Shown here piece after piece: positions 44,231 through 52,754 of a stretch of DNA of 64,000 bases (positions are counted from its first letter, which is position 1; the number at the start of each line of letters is the position of its first letter). A program made the translations under genes and the position numbers. The notes under the pieces were generated by a model. It made no database searches. It was not told the DNA's origin and saw nothing but the letters and a program-made list of their open reading frames with translations. This stretch comes from Clostridia bacterium (GTDB lineage: Bacteria; Bacillota; Clostridia; Oscillospirales; CAG-272): contig JAFUJB010000002.1 of assembly GCA_017473865.1 (NCBI GenBank), positions 27,403 through 91,402 of the forward strand. Direction: 5' to 3'.

Positions 44231-45980
44231 ATACTGCATATTTTTCGTGATAGAATTTAAGTTTTTCCTGATAACTTGTTTCGCCTGATTTGAGAGCTCT
44301 TATATGCTGATGAATGTTCATATCGTGGCTCTTAAAGTCGATTATACAGCCTGCAATATTTGAGCAGTGGTCGGACGTTCTTTCGAAATCTGTAAGAAGG
44401 TCAGACCAAACAAAGCCTGCTTCGATTGAGCAGTTACCCTGCTGGAGACGCATAATATGCCTTGTACGCAACGTTTCTTTGAGGTCGTCAATTATATCTT
44501 CAAGGGGAGAAATGGCTTCAATTGCGCTCATGTCGCCCTCTGTAAAGGCTTTAAGTGAAAGCTCAAGAATTTCTTTTACTGCATCAACCATAGTGTTAAT
44601 CTCGATTTGAGCACCGGGGGAGAAAGAAAGGTTTTTCTGAATCATTTCTTCCTTGGATTCAACTATATTTACGCTGTGGTCGGAAATTCTTTCAAAATCA
44701 CCGATGATTTTGAGAAGCATAGCGGCTTCGCGGCTGTCCTCGGCGCTTATTGATTTTGTGGATAGTTTTACAAGATACGAACCAAGCGCGTCTTCGTATT
44801 TATCAGATTTTTCTTCGCCTTCTCTGACTTTTTTTGCAAGGTCATCAGAGTAATTTTTGAAAAGCTCTATTGCGTTTAGAAGAGTGCCGATAGCGCATTT
44901 TGCCATATCGATTGCAACTGCATGTGAACGTTCAAGGGCAATTGAGGGAGTTGTGAAAAGACGTTCGTCGAGAAGAGTAGTTTTTTCGGGAGTTTTGTCA
45001 ACAGGAAGAATCCAGTAGGATATCTTCTCGAGAAGGCTTGTTGCGGGAAGGAGAAGAACCGTGCAGATAATCTTCATTGCTGTGTGAGCGACGGCAATTC
45101 CGAGGAAGGATGCCGATTCGCCAAGAAGAGCCGGGTTAAATATCGCTTTTCCAATATAGAAGATAACAAGGAGTATTGCAGTACCGATAACGTTGAAAGA
45201 AAGGTGGATAATAGCAGCTCTCTTGCCGTTTTTGTTTGCACCGACGGAAGAGATCATAGCCGTAATACAAGTACCGATGTTCATACCCATTATAATAGGT
45301 ATTGCTGCACCGTAAGAAACTCGTCCTGTTGCCGAAGCAAGTGCCTGGAGAATACCGACGGATGCAGAAGATGATTGAATAATAGCTGTAAGAACAGTAC
45401 CGGCAAGAACACCGAGAATGGGATTTTCGAACATAATGAATAATTCGCGGAACCATTCAGCTTCTTTAAGAAAACCGACTGCATCGGACATGGTTTCCAT
45501 ACCGTACATAAGAGTAGCAAAACCGAGAAGAACGAGACCGACGTGGTTTTTCTTTTCGTTCTTAATGAACATATAAAGGACTATGCCTATAAGTGCAAGA
45601 ACGGGAGTGAACGACGAGGGTTTAAGTAACTGTACGAAGAAGTTTTCACCGCCGATTCCTGCAAGGCTGAGTATCCATGCGGTAATGGTAGTACCTACGT
45701 TTGCACCAATAATTACGCTTACCGATTGCTTAAGTGTAAGCAGACCCGAGTTAACGAAGCCGACAACCATAACGGTTGTTGCAGACGAAGATTGAATAAT
45801 CGATGTGATTATAAGACCCGTAAAAAAGCCTGCAAATTTGTTGTTTGTAAGTTTTGATAAAATGTTGCGCAGATTATTTCCCGCGCTGAGTTCAAGACCC
45901 TGTCCCATGACGTTCATGCCGAACAGGAATAGGCACAGACCGCCTATCATTGTTAATACATTAAAGATATACGTTTCCAT
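44229..45980 (-). CDS. Na/Pi cotransporter family protein with C-terminal PhoU domain
   Basis: 583 residues. The N-terminal half has two inverted Na_Pi_cotrans repeats, each with the QSSSATT or QSSSASV motif (SIIQSSSATTVMVVGF near 60-75 and AIIQSSSASVGIL near 199-211). Residues about 350-570 are two PhoU-like helical bundles. It takes up phosphate with sodium at the membrane and may be regulated through PhoU. No pho genes are beside it, though a PhoB-type pair lies about 5 kb away. CTTTCTTTCC-derived GAAAGGAAG precedes the ATG. Confidence 0.92.
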   Translation of the reverse strand: METYIFNVLTMIGGLCLFLFGMNVMGQGLELSAGNNLRNILSKLTNNKFAGFFTGLIITSIIQSSSATTVMVVGFVNSGLLTLKQSVSVIIGANVGTTITAWILSLAGIGGENFFVQLLKPSSFTPVLALIGIVLYMFIKNEKKNHVGLVLLGFATLMYGMETMSDAVGFLKEAEWFRELFIMFENPILGVLAGTVLTAIIQSSSASVGILQALASATGRVSYGAAIPIIMGMNIGTCITAMISSVGANKNGKRAAIIHLSFNVIGTAILLVIFYIGKAIFNPALLGESASFLGIAVAHTAMKIICTVLLLPATSLLEKISYWILPVDKTPEKTTLLDERLFTTPSIALERSHAVAIDMAKCAIGTLLNAIELFKNYSDDLAKKVREGEEKSDKYEDALGSYLVKLSTKSISAEDSREAAMLLKIIGDFERISDHSVNIVESKEEMIQKNLSFSPGAQIEINTMVDAVKEILELSLKAFTEGDMSAIEAISPLEDIIDDLKETLRTRHIMRLQQGNCSIEAGFVWSDLLTDFERTSDHCSNIAGCIIDFKSHDMNIHQHIRALKSGETSYQEKLKFYHEKYAV

Positions 45981-46036
45981 GTATTAAACTTCCTTTCTTT
46001 TTTCTTCTTTTCAATTATTATAAAATTCCATTATAA

Positions 46037-46065
46037 TATATACAGAATTTTTATAGATAAGTCAA
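46037..46065 (-). promoter_or_regulatory. SigA-type promoter of the Na/Pi cotransporter gene
   Basis: Minus strand TTGACT at 46065-46060, 17-bp spacer, TATATA at 46042-46037. Confidence 0.6.
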
Positions 46066-46160
46066 TAGGAAACGCAAAAGTTTTTTGTCGTTTTTTTATT
46101 TTTGTATCATTGCTTAAGAAAGTAAAACTATAGATATGATTTTTATAAATAATTAAAAAA

Positions 46161-46190
46161 TGCTGTATACGGGCTAGCCCGTATACAGCA
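46161..46190 (-). terminator. Terminator of the tandem dehydrogenase operon
   Basis: A perfect 30-bp palindrome (TGCTGTATACGGGCT with its complement) is followed by TTTTTT on the minus strand. Confidence 0.85.
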
Positions 46191-46205
46191 TTAAATTGCT
46201 TAAAA

Positions 46206-47255
46206 TCAGAAATTATAGTCGGGTTTAACAACCTTGCCTGTCTGAGCAGATTCAACGATAGCGAAGCAAGCTGCAACTGTCTTTGCACCTTCGTAAACAG
46301 TTGTTGTAACTTCTTTGTCGTTGAGGATGATGCTTGCAAAATCTTCAAACTCAGCAGTAGCGTTGTGGTTGTTGATTGCAACGGGAATATCAACGGGGAT
46401 TTCGGAGTTCATCTTGGAAGGATTGAGAATGGGCTCCGTTACGCCGTTGATGCTTGTTCTGTAAAGCTGGAACTTTTCGCTTCTGTTGTCGCAAATAATA
46501 GTACCCTTTGTGCCGTAGAACAAAGAACGCATAGTGTAGTTTCTCTTACATGCAACGGAAACGAAAACCTTACCGATAACGTTGTTGGGGAATTTCATAA
46601 TAGCGATGGTTGAATCGTCATAGGGAAGTTCGGGATCAAAGATCTTATGGTTTGAATATGCCTGAACTTCTTCGGGGTCGCCTGCAATCCAACGGAGAAG
46701 GTCAACAGCATGGCAACCGCCGCCGACAACGCCGTTTCTGAGAGGATCCCATCTCCAGTTACCGGGTTTAAGTATGCTTTCATAGTCGTGAGCGTATTCT
46801 GATTCAACAAACATAAGTTCGCCGATGTCGCCACGGTCGATGATTTCTTTTGCAGCCTTGAATGCGGGAGTATAACGGCAGATCTGACCAACCATAAACT
46901 TTTTGTCGGTCTTCTTAACAGCTTCTGCAATTTCAACGCATTCTTCGCGAGTAAGAGCAAGGGGCTTTTCGCAGAGGACGTGCTTTCCAGCTTCAAGAGC
47001 GGCAATAGCCATATCTTTGTGCTCTCTGTCGGGAGTAACGATAATTACAGCGTCGATATCAGGCTGAGCGATAAGTTCTTTGTAATCTGTATATCTTCTT
47101 GCAACGTTAAATTCTTCGCCGACCTTGTTCAATTTTTCTACGTCTATGTCGCAGATTGCAACCAATTCTGCTTTGGGATGGCGGACAACGCCTCTCATAT
47201 GACCTCTGGCCATATTACTGCAGGAAATTACGCCAACATTTATAATCTTTTCCAT
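46206..47255 (-). CDS. Gfo/Idh/MocA family dehydrogenase, distal of a tandem pair
   Basis: 349 residues. It starts NVGVISCSNMARGHMRGVVRHPKA, with a Rossmann fold whose glycine-rich loop reads SCSNMA instead of GxGxxG. The catalytic-lysine motif CEKPLALT and the catalytic-region GGGCHAVDLLRW follow. It lies 27 bp after a close paralog and shares its C-terminal PDYNF. The substrate is probably a sugar or polyol. AAAGGAAT precedes the ATG. The SCSN loop may mean changed cofactor binding. Confidence 0.88.
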   Translation of the reverse strand: MEKIINVGVISCSNMARGHMRGVVRHPKAELVAICDIDVEKLNKVGEEFNVARRYTDYKELIAQPDIDAVIIVTPDREHKDMAIAALEAGKHVLCEKPLALTREECVEIAEAVKKTDKKFMVGQICRYTPAFKAAKEIIDRGDIGELMFVESEYAHDYESILKPGNWRWDPLRNGVVGGGCHAVDLLRWIAGDPEEVQAYSNHKIFDPELPYDDSTIAIMKFPNNVIGKVFVSVACKRNYTMRSLFYGTKGTIICDNRSEKFQLYRTSINGVTEPILNPSKMNSEIPVDIPVAINNHNATAEFEDFASIILNDKEVTTTVYEGAKTVAACFAIVESAQTGKVVKPDYNF

Positions 47256-47282
47256 AATAACTAATTCCTTTCAGCTCAATAA

Positions 47283-48359
47283 TCAGAAATTGTAATCGGG
47301 GATAACGGGCTGACCCTTTTTAGCAGCTTCAACGATAGCGAAGCAAGCGGCAACGGATTTTGCGCCCTCGAATACTGTTGTATTAACCGGCTTATCGTTA
47401 AGAACGATGTCAGCGAAGTCTTCAAATTCAGCAGTTGCGTTGTGGTTAGCGATTGCAACGGGGAACTTAACGCTTACTTCGGAGTTGGGTTTCTGGGGAA
47501 TAAGAGAACCAACAGTTTCGCCGGCAATTTCGGTTCTGAATACTTCGATCTGAGCATTTCTGTTGTCAGCAATAATAGTACCCTTTGTACCGTAGAAAAC
47601 AGAACGCATTGTGTAGTCGCGCTTACAGCTTACGGAAACGAATACTTTTGCCATTACGTTGTTCGGGAATCTCATAATAGAGATGTGAGTATCGTCGTAG
47701 GGAAGGTCTGTAAAGATCTTCTTTGTTGAATAAGCTCTGACTTCTTCGGGGTCGCCGCCGATAATCCAGCGGAGAAGGTCAACAGCGTGGCAGCCGCCGC
47801 CGACAACGCCGTTTCTTTCGGGGTTGGATCTCCATCTTTCAGGATCGGACTTCCAGTCTTCGCAAGCTTTAAGAATCTTTTCGTAGTCGTGAGCATATTC
47901 TGATTCAACGAATACGAGATCTCCGATTTCTCCGCGGGAGATTATATCTTTAACCATCTTAAAGCTGGGAGTATAACGGCAGATCTGACCAACCATAAAC
48001 TTTTTGTCAGATTTTTTTACAGCAGCAGCGATTGCGTTGATATCGTCTCTGTTGAGAGCGAGGGGCTTTTCGCAAAGAACGTGCTTGCCTGCTTCGAGAG
48101 CAGCGATTGCCATTTCTCTGTGGAGATGGTCGGGAGTAACAATAATTACAGCGTCAATATCAGGCTGAGCGAGGAGCTCTTTGTAATCCTGGTAAACACG
48201 GCTTACGCCTCTTCTTGCAGCAACTGTATTTGCTTTTTCAAGGTTAATATCGCAAACAGCAACAAGCTTTGCCTGAGGATGAGCGATAACGCCTTTCATA
48301 TGGCCTTCGGCCATATTGCTACAGGAAATAACGCCTACGTTAAGAATTTTCTTTTCCAT
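47283..48359 (-). CDS. Gfo/Idh/MocA family dehydrogenase, proximal of a tandem pair
   Basis: 358 residues from ATG 48359, chosen for its GGAAGGAAATG site; the frame opens at 48431, upstream of the likely transcription start. It has the same layout as the downstream copy: NVGVISCSNMAEGHMKGV, CEKPLALN and GGGCHAVDLLRWI. It differs by an insert near 183-190 (WKSDPERW). The high similarity along the full length shows a local duplication. It is first gene of the pair and carries the promoter. Confidence 0.88.
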   Translation of the reverse strand: MEKKILNVGVISCSNMAEGHMKGVIAHPQAKLVAVCDINLEKANTVAARRGVSRVYQDYKELLAQPDIDAVIIVTPDHLHREMAIAALEAGKHVLCEKPLALNRDDINAIAAAVKKSDKKFMVGQICRYTPSFKMVKDIISRGEIGDLVFVESEYAHDYEKILKACEDWKSDPERWRSNPERNGVVGGGCHAVDLLRWIIGGDPEEVRAYSTKKIFTDLPYDDTHISIMRFPNNVMAKVFVSVSCKRDYTMRSVFYGTKGTIIADNRNAQIEVFRTEIAGETVGSLIPQKPNSEVSVKFPVAIANHNATAEFEDFADIVLNDKPVNTTVFEGAKSVAACFAIVEAAKKGQPVIPDYNF

Positions 48360-48402
48360 AATAACATTTCCTTCCATGTTGTAAAAATTATTATACAAAT
48401 TC

Positions 48403-48431
48403 ATTTTAACAAAAAATGTAAATAAAGTCAA
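48403..48431 (-). promoter_or_regulatory. SigA-type promoter of the tandem dehydrogenase operon
   Basis: Minus strand TTGACT at 48431-48426, 17-bp spacer, TAAAAT at 48408-48403. Confidence 0.65.
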
Positions 48432-48552
48432 TACAATAATTCAGTCATATATAACAAAAATACAAATAATTTTTCCGGTATTTTATAAAAAAATAATATT
48501 CTTATCGAATTATAAAAATTGGGGGATATTTATGCACGCTGTTGTATAAATT

Positions 48553-48583
48553 AAAAGCGTTACGTAAGCTACGCAACGCTTTT
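48553..48583 (-). terminator. Terminator of hprK
   Basis: AAAAGCGTT pairs with AACGCTTTT across a 13-base partly paired loop, just past the hprK stop. Confidence 0.7.
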
Positions 48584-48589
48584 GTTATA

Positions 48590-49513
48590 TTACTGATTAT
48601 GCATATTCATAAGTCTGTTGTTGAGTTCTTCTGCCGTATTGTAACCCATCTTCTTTTGACGGTGGTTCATTGCAGCGATTTCGAGAATGATAGCTAGGTT
48701 ACGGCCTGGCTTGACGGGAATTGTCGTTGATGGAATGTTGATTCCCATAATGTCGGTATATTCGGACTCAAGTCCGAAGCGGTCGTACATTTTTCCGTCT
48801 TCCCAAGGTTCGAGGTTAATGATCATATCAATTTTTTCAGTGTTTTTGACAGAACCCATACCGAAGAGTCTGCTGACGTCGACAATGCCTATTCCGCGAA
48901 GCTCGACGTAGTGGCGGATAATCTCGGGAGCGCTTCCGACAAGGGTTTTTGAAGATACCTTTTTAATTTCAACGGCATCGTCGGCAATAAGCCTGTGTCC
49001 TCTTTTTACAAGTTCGATTGCAGTCTCGCTTTTTCCTACGCCGCTGTCGCCGAGAATAAGCATACCTTCGCCGTACACCTCAACGAGTACGCCGTGTCTC
49101 GTAATTCTCGGAGCAAGGCTTACTTTCATTGAAGAAATAATATTTGCGGTAAATTCAGATGTTCTCCATTCGGTACGGAGAAGGGGAACGTTGTATTTTT
49201 TTGCAATAGCAATAAACTCGGGAGAAACTTCAAGTTTTGACGTAACCACGACGGCGGCGGGCTCTTTTGATAGAAATTCGTCGAGCCTTTGAAGCTGTAT
49301 TTCACGCGGAAAATCTTCAAGATAACCGTATTCGGTCTTTCCGAGAATTTGAATTCTGTGGGGATCAAAATATCCGAAATATCCCGAAAGGGGAAGACCC
49401 GGACGGCTTATATCCGATGAATCGATATATATTTCTTTGTCCGGCATAAAGAGCGTTTCAAGCTGAAATTCATTAATTATACTTTGAAGTGTAACGGTAT
49501 ATTTTTCTGACAT
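48590..49513 (-). CDS. hprK: HPr kinase/phosphorylase
   Basis: 307 residues. The N-terminal domain ends near 130; the kinase domain has catalytic His139 in RHGVLVEVYG and Walker A GDSGVGKS at 155-162. The family signature lies near EKIDMIINLEPW, and a C-terminal segment contains PVKPGRNLAIILEIAAMN. It phosphorylates or dephosphorylates Ser46 of HPr, controlling carbon catabolite repression in low-GC Gram-positives. ATG 49513 has AAGGAGCAT upstream. It has its own promoter just past the terminator of the PDZ gene; lgt, often the next gene, is absent. Confidence 0.96.
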   Translation of the reverse strand: MSEKYTVTLQSIINEFQLETLFMPDKEIYIDSSDISRPGLPLSGYFGYFDPHRIQILGKTEYGYLEDFPREIQLQRLDEFLSKEPAAVVVTSKLEVSPEFIAIAKKYNVPLLRTEWRTSEFTANIISSMKVSLAPRITRHGVLVEVYGEGMLILGDSGVGKSETAIELVKRGHRLIADDAVEIKKVSSKTLVGSAPEIIRHYVELRGIGIVDVSRLFGMGSVKNTEKIDMIINLEPWEDGKMYDRFGLESEYTDIMGINIPSTTIPVKPGRNLAIILEIAAMNHRQKKMGYNTAEELNNRLMNMHNQ

Positions 49514-49549
49514 AATATGCTCCTTAACTTTTTTCGATTGTATGGATAT

Positions 49550-49578
49550 ATTTTATCACTTACACTCGGTATTGTCAA
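49550..49578 (-). promoter_or_regulatory. SigA-type promoter of hprK
   Basis: Minus strand consensus TTGACA at 49578-49573, 17-bp spacer, TAAAAT at 49555-49550. Confidence 0.75.
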
Positions 49579-49596
49579 TAAAAAGTAAAATCAGAT

Positions 49597-49625
49597 AAAA
49601 AAGGCACGCGGAAAAATCCGTGTGC
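49597..49625 (-). terminator. Terminator of the PDZ-protein gene
   Basis: GGCACGCGGA and TCCGTGTGCC pair around AAAA (one wobble), followed on the minus strand by TTTTTT. Confidence 0.78.
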
Positions 49626-49634
49626 CCGGTAATT

Positions 49635-50180
49635 TTATTCTTCAATGTCATAGGGGCTGATGTACTTGTAATCGCCGTTTCTGTAGATAGTGTAAATAGG
49701 GATATCTTCTGCCGACAAGCTGTTGATGATATTGTTGAATTCATCAATCGAGGAAATGGGTTCACCCGAAACTTTAACGATAATATCGTTAATTTTAAGA
49801 CCTGCCGAAACATATGAATCGTCGGAGAATCCAATAACCTTTACTCCTACCGGGATGTCAAATACGTCTGCAATCTCTTCGGTAACCGTTTCAATCTTCA
49901 GAAATGGGTTAGCGTCATAACTGCTTTTGGTTTTAACAATAGATGTATGTCCAGTGGGTGAGTTGGGCGTACGGTTAAAATAAGCAGCTCTGATTGATAA
50001 TACAAAAATAAGTATACACAGGAGCATTGATGCTATAAAAACAAGGCAGAGAGCTGTACTTTTAACGTTAAGCTTTGGTTTTGGATTGCGTAAGGTTGAA
50101 TAAATGTTATAGCTTCTGCTTGACAACGGTGCGTTTACAACTTCGTTATGAGCAACATAGCTGTTGGCATTTTTATCCAA
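49635..50180 (-). CDS. Single-pass membrane protein with a PDZ domain
   Basis: 181 residues. A polar cytoplasmic tail of about 42 residues precedes one membrane helix (about 43-65). The outside part (about 100-175) is PDZ-like: GVKVIGFSDDSYVSAGLKINDIIVKVSGEPISSIDEFNNII matches the carboxylate-loop and second half of HtrA-type PDZ domains. No protease domain is present, so it may be an adaptor or regulator rather than an enzyme. The start is TTG 50180 with a strong AAGGAGGCA site. It sits between hprK and the sensor-kinase gene, all leftward. Confidence 0.7.
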   Translation of the reverse strand: MDKNANSYVAHNEVVNAPLSSRSYNIYSTLRNPKPKLNVKSTALCLVFIASMLLCILIFVLSIRAAYFNRTPNSPTGHTSIVKTKSSYDANPFLKIETVTEEIADVFDIPVGVKVIGFSDDSYVSAGLKINDIIVKVSGEPISSIDEFNNIINSLSAEDIPIYTIYRNGDYKYISPYDIEE

Positions 50181-50300
50181 TTTATCTGCCTCCTTTTTGT
50201 GTATTTACAATAAAGATTATACATAAATCATATCAGTCAAATTTTAATAAACAATGACTTGTTTGTATAAATATCTTTATAACTTTGTAAACAACGAATA

Positions 50301-51746
50301 TTATGCCTTTTGAAGAGTGAAAACAAACTCGGAATATTCGCCGTAAGCACTTGTTGCCCAAATTTCCTGACCGTGAGCTTCAATAATGCTTTTTGCAATA
50401 AAGAGTCCCAGACCGATGCCTGTTTTGTCAAGGCCTCGGCTTTTGTCGCTCTTATAGAATCTGTCGAAAATAAAGGGAAGGTCTTCGGGCGAAATACCGA
50501 CGCCTTCATTATAGACCGAGACAAACACCTGCTTGCCTTTTTCTTTTATGGAAATAACGTATTTTCCACCGTCTTTGGAGAACTTAATACCGTTGTCGCA
50601 GATATTATACAGTATCTGGTGTACGCGGTCTTTGTCGGCAAGGACGGGCAGATTAAAGCTGTCACATTCAAATTCAACCTGAAGATTCTTTTCGTCAATC
50701 TTCTTTTCGAATGAAATAAGGATCTGGCGCGCCATTTCGCATATATCGAACTGGGTTATGTTAAGCTTCTTTTCACTTGCTTCAAATCTTGATATCTCGA
50801 GCAGGGAAGAAACAAGACGGGAAAGTCTTTTTACCTCTGTCGCTACTATGCTGAGATAGTGTTCGTGTTTTTCGGGCGGGATAGCGCCGTCAAGCATACC
50901 GTCAATAAATCCCGAAATTGAGGTCATAGGAGTTCTTAAGTCGTGTGAAACGTTGGCAAGAAAAGAGCTTCGTTTTTTTTCGTGGTTCTCAAGGTCTTCA
51001 GCCATGCTGTTGAACGATTCGGAGAGCTGTGCGATTTCGTCGGTACCGTTTACAGGTACCCTTACTGAGAAATTACCTTTAGCATATTCGCCTGCAGCAG
51101 AGCTGATCTTTTTAAGCGGAGCAGTAATTTTCTTGGTAGTATAATATACGGTAAACAATGCCGCCGTCATAACGATAAGCATAGCCGTAATAACGGTTCG
51201 GTTCATTAGTTTGGAAAGCGTTGTAAGTGATGAATCGGTGGAAATCGCAAATAATACGGCGCTGGGCTCGTTTGATTTATTTTTAATGAGGAGCGCATGA
51301 TATAACTGCGGCGAAGAAAACAGATCGCCGAATGAACTGAAATCCGAATTGGTGCCGTTTTTTACAATATCTTCAACAAATTCGGAGGGAATGGTTGCGT
51401 TAACGTATTCTGCGTCTGCAAGCTTATCCGTGATAAGTACGTTTCCTTTTGTATCAGCGAGAAGAAGCACAAGATCCTTTTCATAGGAAGTAAAAAGTGT
51501 AAGCGTTCTTCGTAGGTTTGTGTAATTATAGTAGATAAAAAGCTGAATATCATTTGTGTTCGACTGTGTAAACTCATTTTCAAGAAAATCTTTAACAGTA
51601 TTCGCGGATTCTTCGGTTATGCTTTTTCTTTCGTTCATCGAGTGTGTGGCAACAATAGAGCCTACAACTACCGCAAGAACGGCGAAGCTGATGATGATAA
51701 TCGACATAAAAGCTGCTATATACCGCGTAAAAATGCTTTTAAACAT
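50301..51746 (-). CDS. Sensor histidine kinase
   Basis: 481 residues. Two membrane helices (about 10-34 and 183-202) bracket an outside sensing domain of 150 residues. A HAMP linker (about 203-255), a HisKA domain with His268 in NVSHDLRTP, and an HATPase domain with ICDNGIKFS, GVGISPEDLPFIFDRFYKSD and TGIGLGLFIAKSI follow. It autophosphorylates and passes phosphate to the response regulator encoded upstream. The signal is unknown. AGGTAATAC precedes ATG 51746. Two hairpins lie between it and its regulator gene, an unusual gap for such a pair. Confidence 0.93.
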   Translation of the reverse strand: MFKSIFTRYIAAFMSIIIISFAVLAVVVGSIVATHSMNERKSITEESANTVKDFLENEFTQSNTNDIQLFIYYNYTNLRRTLTLFTSYEKDLVLLLADTKGNVLITDKLADAEYVNATIPSEFVEDIVKNGTNSDFSSFGDLFSSPQLYHALLIKNKSNEPSAVLFAISTDSSLTTLSKLMNRTVITAMLIVMTAALFTVYYTTKKITAPLKKISSAAGEYAKGNFSVRVPVNGTDEIAQLSESFNSMAEDLENHEKKRSSFLANVSHDLRTPMTSISGFIDGMLDGAIPPEKHEHYLSIVATEVKRLSRLVSSLLEISRFEASEKKLNITQFDICEMARQILISFEKKIDEKNLQVEFECDSFNLPVLADKDRVHQILYNICDNGIKFSKDGGKYVISIKEKGKQVFVSVYNEGVGISPEDLPFIFDRFYKSDKSRGLDKTGIGLGLFIAKSIIEAHGQEIWATSAYGEYSEFVFTLQKA

Positions 51747-51764
51747 TGTATTACCTCATAAGAA

Positions 51765-51792
51765 AAACCGCCTGCAAACAAAAGGGCGGTTT
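51765..51792 (-). terminator. Hairpin 1 between response-regulator and kinase genes
   Basis: AAACCGCC pairs with GGCGGTTT, followed on the minus strand by TTTCTT. It could lower kinase expression relative to the regulator. Confidence 0.55.
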
Positions 51793-51808
51793 GTTTGTTG
51801 AATACAGC

Positions 51809-51847
51809 AGACGGTATGCGGGGAAACCACATACCGTCTTGTTTTTT
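51809..51847. terminator. Hairpin 2 between response-regulator and kinase genes
   Basis: AGACGGTATG pairs with CATACCGTCT. The T-run is on the plus side, so on the minus strand it is a stem without a tail. Confidence 0.5.
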
Positions 51848-51867
51848 ATAATATGACAGATAGTGGA

Positions 51868-52557
51868 TTACTGAAGGATCTCAAATTTGTATCCGACTCC
51901 CCATACGGTCTTAAGTATCCATTTGTCCGATACGCCCTCAAGCTTTTCACGGAGACGCTTTACGTGGACGTCAACTGTTCTTGAGTCGCCGAGGTAGTCA
52001 AAACCCCAGACTTTGTCAAGAAGCTGATCTCTTGTAAATACTCTGTTGTAATTCTGGGCAAGGAAGTAGAACAGTTCGAGTTCCTTAGGCGGAATATCTA
52101 TAGATTTGCCCTTAATCTTGAGTTCGTATTTTTGCAAGCTGACTTCAATGTTGTCAAATTTGATAACTTCATCTTCGTCCTTTGTATCTCTTGCGGAATA
52201 TCTTCTGAGTACCGCTTTGACACGGGCAGAAAGCTCTTTCATATCAAAAGGTTTTACGACAAAGTCGTCAGCGCCGAGTTCAAGTCCGAGAACCTTGTCG
52301 AACACGTCGCCTTTGGCTGTAATCATAATAACGGGTTTGGAGGACATTTCGCGTATCTCTCTGCAAACCTGCCAGCCGTCTTTTTTGGGAAGCATAATAT
52401 CAAGGAGAACAAGATCGGGTTCGTAGATCTTAAAGAAATTAATTCCTTCAGCGCCGTCATTGGCAGTCTTGATCTCATAACCTTCATTTTCAAGATAAAC
52501 GCGGAGCATTTCGCAAATATTAATATCGTCGTCGATAACAAGAATTGTGGTACTCAT
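51868..52557 (-). CDS. OmpR/PhoB-type response regulator
   Basis: 229 residues. The receiver domain has the acidic pocket Asp9-Asp10, phosphoacceptor Asp53 in LLDIMLPKKDGW, Thr80 and Lys102 in VVKPFD. The C-terminal winged helix (about 130-228) has SRTVDVHVKRLREKLEG and ILKTVWGVGYKF. It binds DNA as a dimer when phosphorylated by the kinase gene 121 bp downstream. Its target genes are not shown by context. Confidence 0.95.
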   Translation of the reverse strand: MSTTILVIDDDINICEMLRVYLENEGYEIKTANDGAEGINFFKIYEPDLVLLDIMLPKKDGWQVCREIREMSSKPVIMITAKGDVFDKVLGLELGADDFVVKPFDMKELSARVKAVLRRYSARDTKDEDEVIKFDNIEVSLQKYELKIKGKSIDIPPKELELFYFLAQNYNRVFTRDQLLDKVWGFDYLGDSRTVDVHVKRLREKLEGVSDKWILKTVWGVGYKFEILQ

Positions 52558-52614
52558 GTTTTTTTACTCCTTTTTTAAATGAATATTAAGATTGACAAAA
52601 AATTAACATAATTC

Positions 52615-52643
52615 ATAATACCACATATTTGCTTATTTGTCAA
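52615..52643 (-). promoter_or_regulatory. SigA-type promoter of the two-component operon
   Basis: Minus strand consensus TTGACA at 52643-52638, 17-bp spacer, TATTAT at 52620-52615. Confidence 0.75.
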
Positions 52644-52680
52644 TAGGGGACAAAATACGTAAAATTTTTCGGTCAAACAC

Positions 52681-52709
52681 TTGATATATACTCAAAAAAG
52701 ATATATAAT
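52681..52709 (+). promoter_or_regulatory. SigA-type promoter of ychF
   Basis: TTGATA, 17-bp spacer, TATAAT, ending 45 bp before ychF. Confidence 0.78.
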
Positions 52710-52754
52710 GATAAAGTATGATTTCAGATTATTAAAAGAAAACGGAGAAAAGTA

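Noticed and set aside
50181-50300. Promoter for the PDZ-protein gene (TTGACT and TATAAT on the minus strand).
   Set aside because: The two boxes are only 13 bp apart, too close for SigA; no better pair was found.
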